In this document: in pieces, positions 25,263-34,238 of the stretch
How the letters are laid out: every line of letters begins with the position of its first letter
How positions within the stretch are numbered: position 1 is the first letter of the stretch
Assembly (NCBI GenBank): GCA_905199755.1
Contig: CAJKHT010000001.1
Span: 47,834-111,833 of the forward strand
Origin: an uncultured Eubacteriales bacterium
Lineage (GTDB): Bacteria; Bacillota; Clostridia; UBA1381
Reading direction: 5' to 3'
Length of the DNA: 64,000 nucleotides
The notes under the pieces: generated by a model
Databases searched by the model: none
What the model saw: only the letters and a program-made list of their open reading frames with translations
What the model was told of the DNA's origin: nothing
Position numbers and translations under genes: made by a program

Positions 25263-26540
25263 TTATAAATCAATTATTTTCTGCATTGCGGACATAATAC
25301 CCAGCTTTGCGCTCTCATATGTCAGTCCGCCCTGCATATATACAATATAAGGCTCTCTTATGGGCGCATCTGCCGAAAGCTCGATTGATGCCCCCTGCAC
25401 AAACGCTCCCGCAGCCATAATTACCTTATCATGATACCCCGGCATGTCCCACGGCTCGGGGGTTACAAAGCTGTCCACTGGTGCTCCCTTTTGAATACCG
25501 CCGCAAAATGCAATTATTTTTTCAGGCGAGCCCAGCTTGACCGACTGTATAATATCATGCCGCGCTGCATTTGACGGAGGATCTACCTCATAACCGAGTT
25601 TTTCAAAAACAGCCGCACACAGCACTGCCGTTTTTATCGCCTGCGCCGTCACATGCGGAGCCATGAAAAAGCCCTGATACATATTTCTTGTCATTCCCAC
25701 CGATGCACCGCATTCACGGCCTATTCCCACCGATGTGAGTCTGTATGCGCAAAGCTCCACATACTCTTTTTTTCCTGCTATATATCCGCCGGTCTGAGCC
25801 AATCCGCCGCCGGGGTTTTTTATAAGCGAGCCTGCAATAAGATCGGCACCGTATGCCGTCGGCTCTTTTGCGTCGGCAAATTCACCGTAGCAATTATCCA
25901 CTATGCATATTGTATCGGGTGATATACCCTTTATAAATGAAACTATTTCGCCTATCTTTTCGGCGCTGTAGGTCGGGCGTGTACCGTAGCCCTTGGATCG
26001 CTGTATTGCCGCTGCCTTTATTTTCTTATTTGTTAATATCTCCCGTATTTTACCGTAATCCGGCTGTCCGTTTTCTAAAAGGGGTATTTCCTCGTAATTC
26101 ACTCCGAAATCTTTAAGAGAGCCTCTGCCGCTTTCGCCCGATATTCCTATTGCCTCCTCCAGCGTATCATACGGCTTTCCCGTTACCGCAAGCAGTGTGT
26201 CTCCCGGTCTCAGCACTGCATACAAGGCTGTGGCGATAGTATGTGTACCGTTTACAAAGCTGTGCCGTACAAGTGCGTCCTCTGCTTCAAACACCTGCGC
26301 ATAAACTTTATCGAGTGTATCTCTTCCCAAATCATCATACCCGTATCCGGTTGACGGTAAGAGGTGCGCTTCCGATACCTTATTATCGCAAAAGGCTTTC
26401 ATTACTTTCAGCTGATTTATCTGCGCATTTTCATCAATACGTTTAAACTGCTCCGATATTTCCGCTTCGGCTTCGTCCACTACAGCAAGCACTTTATCCG
26501 AAATCCCGAAATGCTCTTTTATATATTCGTTCTTATTCAT
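25263..26540 (-). CDS. Methionine gamma-lyase/YnbB-family PLP protein (aluminium resistance-like)
   Basis: This 425-residue PLP enzyme belongs to the YnbB family, annotated as methionine gamma-lyase-like or aluminium-resistance protein. It has GYGYDDLGRDTLDKVYA, FVNGTHTIATALYAVLRPGD, IQRSKGYGTRP, CIVDNCYGEF, the PLP-lysine region AGSLIKNPGGGLAQTGGYIAG, and EPYIVYMQGGLTYESAK near the C-terminus. In many Firmicutes the gene is near glnR or hfq; here it precedes a decarboxylase-family gene. ATG 26540 has GGAG seven bases upstream; the extended frame to 26645 overlaps the promoter. Confidence 0.88.
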   Translation of the reverse strand: MNKNEYIKEHFGISDKVLAVVDEAEAEISEQFKRIDENAQINQLKVMKAFCDNKVSEAHLLPSTGYGYDDLGRDTLDKVYAQVFEAEDALVRHSFVNGTHTIATALYAVLRPGDTLLAVTGKPYDTLEEAIGISGESGRGSLKDFGVNYEEIPLLENGQPDYGKIREILTNKKIKAAAIQRSKGYGTRPTYSAEKIGEIVSFIKGISPDTICIVDNCYGEFADAKEPTAYGADLIAGSLIKNPGGGLAQTGGYIAGKKEYVELCAYRLTSVGIGRECGASVGMTRNMYQGFFMAPHVTAQAIKTAVLCAAVFEKLGYEVDPPSNAARHDIIQSVKLGSPEKIIAFCGGIQKGAPVDSFVTPEPWDMPGYHDKVIMAAGAFVQGASIELSADAPIREPYIVYMQGGLTYESAKLGIMSAMQKIIDL

Positions 26541-26574
26541 CGGTAATCTCCATTCTGAATTCATACTGTATAAA

Positions 26575-26603
26575 ATTATACCATAACATTCCGTTTCGGT
26601 CAA
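26575..26603 (-). promoter_or_regulatory. Sigma-A promoter of the YnbB-family gene
   Basis: On the complement, TTGACC (26603-26598), exactly 17 bases and TATAAT (26580-26575) precede the ATG at 26540. It probably drives the two PLP genes and perhaps recD2. Confidence 0.8.
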
Positions 26604-26673
26604 CCTTATGACAAGGTAAAATTTACTTAGTGTAAAATATGTCAAAAAAATAAAAATATTTATTAAAAAGGGG

Positions 26674-26702
26674 TTGACAAATTATATAGATAAGCATATA
26701 AT
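26674..26702 (+). promoter_or_regulatory. Sigma-A promoter of the metal ATPase
   Basis: TTGACA (26674-26679), 17 bases and TATAAT (26697-26702) form a perfect vegetative promoter. An operator-like palindrome begins five bases further on, over the expected transcription start. Confidence 0.88.
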
Positions 26703-26706
26703 GAAC

Positions 26707-26726
26707 ATATGAACAATTATTCATAT
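26707..26726 (+). promoter_or_regulatory. ArsR/SmtB-type metal-repressor operator
   Basis: ATATGAA-CAATTA-TTCATAT is a perfect 7-bp inverted repeat with a six-base centre, covering the predicted transcription start. It resembles the TGAA...TTCA dyads bound by ArsR/SmtB family zinc and cadmium sensors such as SmtB and CadC. No such regulator is encoded next to it, so the sensor would act in trans. Confidence 0.68.
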
Positions 26727-26742
26727 ATAGGAGGATACGATT

Positions 26743-28791
26743 ATGAAAGAAAGTGAACTGAAAAAACATTCACATGAAGATCATGATGAATGCTGTCACA
26801 ATGAACATGCCTGTTGCGGACATGATCACGAACACAAGCATCACCATGATGATTGCGGTCATGAGCATGAACATGAACATCACCATGACGATTGCGGCTG
26901 CGGTTACGACCACGGACACGAGCATCATCATGACGGCTGCGGCTGCGGTCACGACCACGGCGAGGAAGAACTTCCGATACCTCGTCTTGCCGTCGGAGTG
27001 GCGGTATTTATTGCAGCAATCATTCTTCAGCATACCGTAAATATACAAATGCTTACCGTTATTTTCTATATAGCGGCATATGTTCTGCTCGGATATGATA
27101 TTGTATTGAATGCATTGAAAAACATCGTAAAAGGTCATGTTTTTGATGAAAACCTGCTTATGTCGGTTGCCGGCATAGGAGCATTTCTCCTCGGTGACTA
27201 CCCCGAAGCCGTATCGGTTATGCTGTTCTACAGAATCGGAGAAACTTTGCAGGATAAGGCTGTCGATAAAAGCCGCAAATCAATTACAGATTTGATGGAT
27301 ATTCGTCCCGATTATGCGAATTTATGCAGAAACAGTGAGGTTATAACCGTATCTCCCGAGGAGGTACATAAAGGTGATGTGATTCTTATTAAAAACGGTG
27401 AGAAATCGCCGCTTGACTGTATCGTAACAGACGGACACACATTCATGGATACCTCGGCACTGACCGGAGAGAGCGTTCCGCGTGAGATTTTTGCCGGCAG
27501 CGAAATTTTAAGCGGATTTATAAACACAGGTTCTGCAATACACGCAGAGGTTACAAAGGAATACAGTGACAGCACGGTTGCGAGAATTTTGGAAATAACG
27601 GAAAATGCACGTGATAAAAAGGCTCATTCGGAACAGTTTATTACAAAATTCTCAAGATATTATACCCCGATTGTTGTTGCGGTTGCCGCTTTGCTTATAA
27701 TCATTCCGACAATCATTACGGGTGATTTCATGAAATGGATTTCACGTGCCCTGATATTCCTGGTAGTATCGTGTCCGTGTGCATTGGTAGTGTCCATACC
27801 GTTAAGCTTCTTTGCAGGCATAGGTTCAGCCTCAAAGAAAGGAATCCTTGTAAAGGGCAGCACCTATCTTGAGGCACTTTCCAAAATCAAAACCGCAGTA
27901 TTCGATAAAACGGGAACTCTCACAAAGGGAATTTTTGAGGTTGATTCGGTAAAGGCTCAAAACGGCGATAACGATAAACTGCTTGAATATGCCGCATATG
28001 CCGAATGTTACTCAAATCACCCGGTTGCGGAGGCAATCCTCAGAAGCAATAAAGCGGAAATGGACCGTTCACGCATCGGCTGCTATGATGAAATTGCCGG
28101 AATGGGTATTCATGCGGAGATTGACGGCAAATCCGTTCTTTGCGGAAACATGCGCCTTATGACGGAAAACAAAATTTATGTGCCGCAGGAGGATGCAGAA
28201 AGCTCCGCGTCGGTTTATATTGCGGCAGACGGAAATTATGAGGGCTGCATAACCATTTCCGACAAAGAAAAAGAGGACAGCATAAACGCGATTTCGGGAC
28301 TTACCGCGAAAGGTATAAAAACCGTTATGCTTACGGGCGATACCGCCGAAAATGCCAACAAGGTTTCGGAACATCTCGGTATTACTCAGACATATTCGCA
28401 GCTTTTGCCGCAGGATAAAGCTGCGCGCATGCAGCAGATAATGAAAAACAGCAGCGGAGTTACCGCCTTTGTCGGTGACGGCATTAACGATGCCCCCGTG
28501 CTGGCAATGGCGGATATAGGAGTTGCTATGGGCGGACTCGGCAGTGACAGCGCAATAGAAGCTGCCGATATGGTTCTTATGACCGATGAACCGTCAAAGC
28601 TTCTGGATGCAATGAAAATATCGCACAAAACAATGCGCATAGTAAAGGAAAATATAATTTTTGCCATAGGTGTTAAGGTTATAATCATGCTGCTGGGTGC
28701 TTTGGGTATTACGGGCATGTGGCTTGCAATATTTGCCGATGTAGGTGTTTCACTGATTGCAATACTGAATGCATTAAGAATATTAAGATAA
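26743..28791 (+). CDS. P1B-type heavy-metal ATPase with histidine-rich N-terminus (Zn/Cd/Co export type)
   Basis: This 682-residue transporter pumps a metal ion across the membrane with ATP. Residues 6-73 are an extraordinary His/Cys/Asp tract, with three near-repeats of the type HHHDDCG followed by H-x-H pairs, in place of the usual ferredoxin-like CXXC domain. The core is complete: TGES in the actuator domain, the membrane motif SCPCAL (Cys344, Pro345, Cys346) typical of Zn/Cd/Pb pumps, phosphorylation motif DKTGT (Asp388), the P1B His-Pro pair NHPVAEA, GDG-IND (FVGDGINDAPVLA), and eight or so helices. The operator upstream implies metal induction. GGAGG lies seven bases before the ATG. Confidence 0.93.
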   Translation: MKESELKKHSHEDHDECCHNEHACCGHDHEHKHHHDDCGHEHEHEHHHDDCGCGYDHGHEHHHDGCGCGHDHGEEELPIPRLAVGVAVFIAAIILQHTVNIQMLTVIFYIAAYVLLGYDIVLNALKNIVKGHVFDENLLMSVAGIGAFLLGDYPEAVSVMLFYRIGETLQDKAVDKSRKSITDLMDIRPDYANLCRNSEVITVSPEEVHKGDVILIKNGEKSPLDCIVTDGHTFMDTSALTGESVPREIFAGSEILSGFINTGSAIHAEVTKEYSDSTVARILEITENARDKKAHSEQFITKFSRYYTPIVVAVAALLIIIPTIITGDFMKWISRALIFLVVSCPCALVVSIPLSFFAGIGSASKKGILVKGSTYLEALSKIKTAVFDKTGTLTKGIFEVDSVKAQNGDNDKLLEYAAYAECYSNHPVAEAILRSNKAEMDRSRIGCYDEIAGMGIHAEIDGKSVLCGNMRLMTENKIYVPQEDAESSASVYIAADGNYEGCITISDKEKEDSINAISGLTAKGIKTVMLTGDTAENANKVSEHLGITQTYSQLLPQDKAARMQQIMKNSSGVTAFVGDGINDAPVLAMADIGVAMGGLGSDSAIEAADMVLMTDEPSKLLDAMKISHKTMRIVKENIIFAIGVKVIIMLLGALGITGMWLAIFADVGVSLIAILNALRILR

Positions 28792-28793
28792 GT

Positions 28794-28832
28794 AAAACCG
28801 AGATTGCGGCATCATGCCGCAGTCCCGGTTTT
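28794..28832. terminator. Bidirectional terminator between the ATPase and AraC genes
   Basis: AAAACCG and CGGTTTT flank a perfect inner stem GCGGCAT/ATGCCGC (28806-28812 and 28814-28820). T-runs exist on both strands, and the convergent AraC gene ends inside it. Confidence 0.82.
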
Positions 28833-29637
28833 ATCTGTATAGCTTTCTGTATGCCGCAGGTGTAAATCCCGTGCTTTTTTTAAATACCATTCCGAAATAG
28901 CTGCTGCTCTGGAATCCCAGCGTTTTCCCTATTTCACTTACAGTCATGTCTTTGTTTATGCACAGATATTCCTTGGCACGCTGAATACGTATTCCGTTTA
29001 TATATTCAAAAGGACGGAGACCTGTGTACGTCTTGAATATTCTGCATAAATGCTCCTCCGACATTCCGCCTATTTTTGCAAGCTCCGATAACTCAATGGT
29101 TTCTCCGCAATTATTTTCTATATATTTCATACATTCGGATAATTTGCGGCGCAGCTTATACATCGCCGCTGCATCCTCACCCAAAAATTCACGGCACTCA
29201 ATAAGCAGAGAATACAGAAGCACACTGCTTTTATGCTGCCATTCGGGCGTGTTTTTCCAGCTTAAAATTTTCTTGAAGCGTTTTATAAAATCAAAGCTTT
29301 GCGGCAGTTCCCATACGCCTGCGGCTGTATCAAAAAATCTGCCTGCACCCCAGCCTCCGAATGAAATCCAGCAGGTACACCATGTATCTCCGGCAGCACG
29401 ATAATCGTGCGGTACATCGGGCGGAAGAATAAAAAGAGTTCTTTCCCCGGCAGTAAATGTTTTACCGTTTATCCGCACAATTCCCTCCCCCGTCTCCGTA
29501 TAAAGCAGCTGACAGCTTTTTCTGCCGTTCGGACGGTAAATCTCCTTTTCGTATGAGGTTACACCGATTGTTTCAATATAAAACGGCATTTCGCGTGTAT
29601 GCTTTGTAACAATCGGCTCATACATGCTTGCTTTCAT
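28831..29637 (-). CDS. AraC family transcriptional regulator
   Basis: A 268-residue regulator with an N-terminal cupin-like sensor domain (FILPPDVPHDYRA at about 88-100) and two C-terminal helix-turn-helix motifs: ELSEL-AKIGGMSEEHLCRIFK at about 184-205 and VSEIGKTLGFQSSSYFGMVFKK with the closing GFTPAAYRK. It is divergent from the GH2 beta-galactosidase gene and the two share an AT-rich control region rich in TATTGAT repeats, so it most likely activates that gene in response to a sugar. AAAGGA lies about ten bases before the ATG. Confidence 0.9.
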   Translation of the reverse strand: MKASMYEPIVTKHTREMPFYIETIGVTSYEKEIYRPNGRKSCQLLYTETGEGIVRINGKTFTAGERTLFILPPDVPHDYRAAGDTWCTCWISFGGWGAGRFFDTAAGVWELPQSFDFIKRFKKILSWKNTPEWQHKSSVLLYSLLIECREFLGEDAAAMYKLRRKLSECMKYIENNCGETIELSELAKIGGMSEEHLCRIFKTYTGLRPFEYINGIRIQRAKEYLCINKDMTVSEIGKTLGFQSSSYFGMVFKKSTGFTPAAYRKLYR

Positions 29638-29669
29638 AGTGAAAAGTCCTTTCGTAAAAAAATCAAATA

Positions 29670-29772
29670 TATCAATATTTTTATATTGATAATCAATATA
29701 TTGTTATTGCAAAGTTATATATACACTGATATAATTATCAATATAATAATATTATCAGATTGTTGATATAAT
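29670..29772. promoter_or_regulatory. Control region of the AraC/GH2 pair, with repeated TATTGAT dyads
   Basis: TATCAATAT-4 bases-ATATTGATA (29670-29691) and the overlapping palindrome ATATTGATAATCAATAT (29683-29699) are followed by further ATCAATAT and TTGATATAA copies to 29772. A good rightward promoter, TTGCAA (29707-29712), 17 bases, TATAAT (29730-29735), lies among them; a second TATAAT is at 29767. The repeats are candidate sites for the adjacent AraC regulator. Confidence 0.6.
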
Positions 29773-29796
29773 GTCAACCATTACAAGGAGGAAATT

Positions 29797-32637
29797 ATGA
29801 GAAGCTACGAAAACTTTAAAGCCACTCACGAAAACCGTGAGCCGCAGCGTTCATATTACATACCGTATGACACGCTCGAAAAAGCACTCGAGGGTAAAAA
29901 AGAAAATTCCGCATACTACAGACTGTTAAACGGCAGATGGAATTTTGCATATTTTAAAAGGGATATTGATGTTCCCGAAACAATCACCGCATGGGATACC
30001 GTTCCCGTGCCGTCATGCTGGCAGACTCTGGGTTATGAAAATCCGGGTTACACCAACGTTAATTATCCTCACCCGGTGGACGCTCCGTATGTTCCCGATG
30101 ACAACCCCTGCGGAGTTTATTCGCGCAGCTTTGAAATAGACAGTGCATGGAAAGAAAGAGAAACCTATATCGTATTTGAGGGTGTTTCGTCATGCTTATA
30201 CCTTTATGTGAACGGAGAATACGCAGGCTGCTCACAAGGCTCTCATTTACAGGCTGAATTTAATATAAGCAAATACCTTAACGAGGGTACAAACACAATA
30301 ACCGCAAAGGTTCTTAAATGGTGCGTCGGCAGCTACATGGAGGATCAGGACTTTTTCAGATTTTCGGGAATTTTCAGAGACGTATATCTTCTGTCCCGTG
30401 AAAAAAATCATATAAAAGATGTTTTCATAAAAGCGGACACCAAATCAATAACTGTCGATGCCCCTGACTATGAAATATATGACAACGGTAAAAAAGTTGA
30501 AAATCTTGACAACCCGATACTTTGGAATGCCGAAAATCCGCATTTGTATACCGTTATCGTAAAGGGAAAAACGGAGTATTTACCGTTTTACGCAGGTATG
30601 CGCGAAATAAGCATCTCGGATAAGCAGGAGCTTCTTATAAACGGTGTTCCGGTGCTTTTAAAGGGTGTAAATCATCACGATACGCATCCGCAAAACGGCT
30701 ATTGCATGACCGAGGAGGAAATTTACCATGATCTGGCAGCTATGAAGGAGCTTAATATAAATACGGTCAGAACATCACATTATCCCCCCACTCCCGAATT
30801 CATGAACATGTGTGATAAAATGGGCTTCTATGTGGTTGATGAAACGGACATCGAAACCCACGGATATATTTACAGAACAGCCTCGCGTCCGTACAGCTAC
30901 GATGACAGAAAAGATCCTATCTGGCCCTGCTCAAATCCTGATTTTAAGGATTTATATGTCGAAAGAATGCAGAGAATGGTTGAACGTGACAAAAATCACC
31001 CTTGCATTATCATGTGGTCGTTAGGAAACGAAAGCGGATACGGCGCAAATCATGATGCTATGATTGAATGGGCACGCAGCCGTGACAACTCGCGCCTGAT
31101 TCATTATGAGGGCGCCTCCTGCGTAAATGAGTATGACAATACCGATGTTATTTCACATATGTATACCTCTGTGGAGAACACCGAGAAAGCCGCGCAGGAC
31201 GATGCAATATGCAAACCGTTTTTCCTTTGCGAATATTCACACGCTATGGGTAACGGTCCCGGAGACGTTCATGACTATATGGAGGTTTTCAGAAAATATC
31301 CCAAGCTCATCGGCGGCTGTATCTGGGAATGGGCAGATCATACCGTGATAGAAAACGGTATTCAGAAATACGGCGGTGATTTCGGCGAGCTGACCAGCGA
31401 TTCAAACTTCTGCTGCGACGGTCTTGTTTTCTCCGACAGAAGCTTTAAAGCCGGTTCTCTCCATACCAAATACGCATATCAATGCTTTGATGCCAAGCTT
31501 AAAGGCAAAAAAATCGAGATTACCAATCTGCATGATTTCACAAATCTCGACAAATATACTATTGTTATGTCATTAAGCGTTGACGGCGAAATAACCGAGT
31601 CAAAATCAATAAAGCTGTCGCTTGCACCGCACACATCAGCCGAAACGGATATTCCGTTTGAAATCCCTGCACGCTGCGTTTTCGGTGTATATCTCAATAT
31701 ATCGCTTACAGAGGAAAACGGCAGAGAAGCCGGAATGGTTCAGCTTGAGCTTAACTCCGAAACTGCTCACATTAACGTAAGTGCACCGGCACACAATCTG
31801 ACTGAGGATTCACAGAGAGTATACATATCGGGCTGCGGCTACAGCTATATTTTCAACAAGCATTACGGTGCATTTGAGAGCATAATAAAAGACGGCAGAG
31901 AACAGCTTGCAGGTTTCACGCAGCTGACAGCATGGAGAGCGCCGACAGATAATGACCGCAACGAAAAGAAAAAATGGGGACATTTAAACGGCGAAAACTG
32001 GTCGGGAGAAAACCTCAATAAGATGTTCTCAAAGGTATATTCATGCGAGCTTGACGGCAATAAAATAACGGTTAAAGGCTCTCTTGCCGGAGTTTCAAGA
32101 ATGCCGTTTATGCATCATACAACGGTTTATGAATTTTTCACTGACGGTGAGGTCAGAATATCACTCAGCGGAAAGCTTCGCGATGAGCTGGATATATTCC
32201 TGCCGCGGCTCGGCTTTGAATTTACATCACCCGTCATAAATGACGGATTTACATATTTCGGTATGGGTGATGGTGAGTGTTATTCGGATATGTGCCTTCA
32301 TGCAAAGATGGGTATGTATACAAGCGACGCAAAGAGTCAGTATGTGAATTATGTAGTTCCGCAGGAACACGGCAATCACATCAGAACAAAGTTCCTTAAA
32401 ATGAATAACGGTCTTACTTTTGCAACGGACGGTGAATTTGAATTTAATGTTTCACAGTACACCTCCGAGGCTCTTACGTATGCAATGCACACCGATGAGC
32501 TTTATTCAAACAGCTGTACAAATATCCGTGTGGATTACAAGGTATCGGGTATAGGTTCTGCCAGCTGCGGTCCGCGTCTTATAGAAAAATACCGTCTTGA
32601 CGAACCTGAATTCAATTTTGAGTTTTATATGCTTTAA
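29797..32637 (+). CDS. lacZ: GH2 beta-galactosidase (LacZ type)
   Basis: This 946-residue enzyme hydrolyses terminal beta-galactosides. It shows the five-domain LacZ layout: jelly-roll sugar-binding domain (PVPSCWQTLGYENPGYTN, FEGVSSCLYLYVNGEYAGCSQG), DFFRFSGIFRDVYLL, TIM barrel with RTSHYPP, the acid/base Glu in WSLGNESGYG, the nucleophile Glu in LCEYSHAMGNGPG, and a C-terminal beta-galactosidase small-chain domain with WRAPTDND. It has no signal peptide, so it acts in the cytoplasm. The second (Ig-like) domain, about residues 205-270, looks some 35 residues shorter than in E. coli LacZ. Placed beside an AraC regulator; GAGG lies about eight bases upstream. Confidence 0.94.
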   Translation: MRSYENFKATHENREPQRSYYIPYDTLEKALEGKKENSAYYRLLNGRWNFAYFKRDIDVPETITAWDTVPVPSCWQTLGYENPGYTNVNYPHPVDAPYVPDDNPCGVYSRSFEIDSAWKERETYIVFEGVSSCLYLYVNGEYAGCSQGSHLQAEFNISKYLNEGTNTITAKVLKWCVGSYMEDQDFFRFSGIFRDVYLLSREKNHIKDVFIKADTKSITVDAPDYEIYDNGKKVENLDNPILWNAENPHLYTVIVKGKTEYLPFYAGMREISISDKQELLINGVPVLLKGVNHHDTHPQNGYCMTEEEIYHDLAAMKELNINTVRTSHYPPTPEFMNMCDKMGFYVVDETDIETHGYIYRTASRPYSYDDRKDPIWPCSNPDFKDLYVERMQRMVERDKNHPCIIMWSLGNESGYGANHDAMIEWARSRDNSRLIHYEGASCVNEYDNTDVISHMYTSVENTEKAAQDDAICKPFFLCEYSHAMGNGPGDVHDYMEVFRKYPKLIGGCIWEWADHTVIENGIQKYGGDFGELTSDSNFCCDGLVFSDRSFKAGSLHTKYAYQCFDAKLKGKKIEITNLHDFTNLDKYTIVMSLSVDGEITESKSIKLSLAPHTSAETDIPFEIPARCVFGVYLNISLTEENGREAGMVQLELNSETAHINVSAPAHNLTEDSQRVYISGCGYSYIFNKHYGAFESIIKDGREQLAGFTQLTAWRAPTDNDRNEKKKWGHLNGENWSGENLNKMFSKVYSCELDGNKITVKGSLAGVSRMPFMHHTTVYEFFTDGEVRISLSGKLRDELDIFLPRLGFEFTSPVINDGFTYFGMGDGECYSDMCLHAKMGMYTSDAKSQYVNYVVPQEHGNHIRTKFLKMNNGLTFATDGEFEFNVSQYTSEALTYAMHTDELYSNSCTNIRVDYKVSGIGSASCGPRLIEKYRLDEPEFNFEFYML

Positions 32638-32646
32638 TTTCGAGAG

Positions 32647-32684
32647 AAAACCCGTGATTGCATTAAATTGCAATCACGGGTTTT
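32647..32684. terminator. Bidirectional terminator between GH2 and prfB
   Basis: AAAACCCGTGATTGCA (32647-32662) and TGCAATCACGGGTTTT (32669-32684) form a perfect 16-bp stem with loop TTAAAT. It has A- and T-runs at its ends and serves the two convergent genes. Confidence 0.92.
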
Positions 32685-32696
32685 ACATTGTTATAT

Positions 32697-33816
32697 TTAT
32701 TTTTTCAGCTGTCCCAGCTTTAATGCCTTAAGATAAGCATTTATAAATCCGTTCAGTTCACCGTCCATTACGGCTTGTATGTTACCCATTTCATAGCCTG
32801 TACGCAAATCCTTTACCATTGTGTACGGCTGAAAAACATATGAACGTATCTGGTTTCCCCAACCGTTTTCCGTCTGAACGCCCTGAATATCGGCAATCTT
32901 TTCTTTCTGCTGCTGCTCTGCCATTTCAATAAGCTTTGCTTTAAGCATTTTCATTGCATAATCGCGATTCTGAAACTGCGAACGCTGTGTCTGACACGAT
33001 GTAACAACACCTGTCGGTATATGCGTGAGACGTACCGCCGATGAGGTTTTGTTGATATGCTGACCGCCCGCACCGCTGGAACGGAATACGTCCATTTTTA
33101 TATCCTCGGGACGAATATCAATATCTATGCTGTCATCAAGCTCGGGCATAACTTCAATCGACGCAAAGGAGGTCATTCTCTTGCCTGCCGAGTTAAACGG
33201 AGAAATGCGCACAAGTCTGTGAACACCCTTTTCCGCTTTAAGATAACCGTAGGCATTCGGACCGTCGATTTCAATGGTGCAGCTCTTTATACCGGCTTCA
33301 TCACCCGGCAGCGAATCAAGTACTTCGGTCTTATAACCGTTTTTCTGCGCCCACATCTGATACATGCGTATAAGCATTTCGCACCAGTCCTGCGCCTCCG
33401 TGCCGCCTGCTCCTGCATGAAATGTCATAATTACATTTGAGTTGTCATATGTGCCGCTTAAAAGCGTTTCCAATGTAAGCTTTTCGATTTTTGCATTAAG
33501 CTGTGCAACGGTTTCTTTTATATCCGAGACCATTCCGGCATCATTTTCTTCCTCCGCAAGCTCAATCATCATCAGCGTATCCTCACGCAAAGTCTTAAGC
33601 TCCTCATATGCCGCTATTTTATCCTTAAGCTGTTTTGTTTTCTTTACTACCTTCTGTGAGTTTTCCATATCATCCCAAAACGAAGGCTCCGCAGCCTGCT
33701 TTTCAAGCTCTGCCGCTTCCTTTACCGCATTTACGATGTCAAAGTGAATCCCTCAGTTCTGTAATGTTTTTCTCCATTCCCTGGAGTTCAAGACGGTATT
33801 CATCGTACTCTAACAT
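32697..33816 (-). CDS. prfB: Peptide chain release factor 2, with programmed +1 frameshift
   Basis: RF2 reads UGA and UAA stop codons. Codons 1-25 (33816-33742, MLEYDEYRLELQGMEKN through RDSL) end in an in-frame TGA at 33741-33739, inside CTT-TGA-C. Skipping one base puts ribosomes in the frame GAC ATC GTA, giving DIVNAVKEAAELEKQ and the rest of the protein, 372 residues in all. A Shine-Dalgarno-like AGGGA precedes the CTT by four bases, as in classical prfB autoregulation. The mature protein has the SPF anticodon-like tripeptide (RISPFNSAGK) and GGQ at residues 250-252 (GAGGQHINKT). The AGGATG ribosome site is before the ATG. Annotating from an internal Met would truncate the protein by 49 residues. 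Confidence 0.96.
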
Positions 33817-33932
33817 TATTTCACATCCTGTCATAATAAAATTTAACTATAACATTATACCACTTTAGTAAAAAATAATCAATACATAACCGATAAATTT
33901 ATTGACTTTTAAATACGGCACATGTATTTCGG

Positions 33933-33960
33933 TCATAATTTTACAGCATGTGCATATATT
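33933..33960 (+). promoter_or_regulatory. Possible sigma-E-type promoter of the YmxH-like gene
   Basis: TCATAAT (33933-33939), 13 bases and CATATATT (33953-33960) resemble the sigma-E elements KMATATT and CATACAHT. The downstream gene family is associated with sporulation, but the match is partial and the spacing is one base short. Confidence 0.35.
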
Positions 33961-33980
33961 TTAGCGGAGGTGTTTGTTTT

Positions 33981-34238
33981 ATGTTCCGTGGAATAAAGCT
34001 GAGACAGCGTGAAGTAATAAATATAAGCACTGCCGAACGCATCGGCATTGTGAGCGATATTGAAATTGATGAAAACACCGGGAACATTAAATCAATAATA
34101 GTTCCCGGCAGATTCCATATTTTTTCAAAAATATTCGGTCAGGGCGAGATAGTCATACCGTGGCAAAATATCGAAGTCGTCGGCAAGGACGTAATTTTAG
34201 TGCGTATTCTTGAATTGCCCGACAACGGTAATTCCTAA
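33981..34238 (+). CDS. YlmC/YmxH family PRC-barrel sporulation protein
   Basis: An 85-residue protein consisting of a single PRC-barrel-like domain: REVINISTAERIGIVSDIEID, then IKSIIVPGR and GEIVIPWQNIEVVGKDVILV. This is the YlmC/YmxH family found in spore-formers and expressed during sporulation; its biochemical role is unknown. ATG 33981 has GGAGG ten bases upstream; the longer frame from 33948 has no ribosome site. Its stop overlaps by four bases the end of the convergent GH13 gene. Confidence 0.85.
   Translation: MFRGIKLRQREVINISTAERIGIVSDIEIDENTGNIKSIIVPGRFHIFSKIFGQGEIVIPWQNIEVVGKDVILVRILELPDNGNS

Noticed and set aside
26770..27138. Long antisense reading frame rich in Met and Val opposite the ATPase N-terminus
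   Set aside because: It is the shadow of the repetitive His codons (CAT/CAC read backwards as ATG/GTG) and has no ribosome site.
29670..29772. AT-rich repeats as a small CRISPR array
   Set aside because: Repeats are short, overlapping and inverted, with no uniform spacers and no cas genes; operator-type repeats explain them better.
33739..33741. In-frame TGA in prfB as a sequencing error or pseudogene
   Set aside because: It lies exactly in the conserved CTTTGAC slippage site with a Shine-Dalgarno-like AGGGA, the known programmed frameshift.
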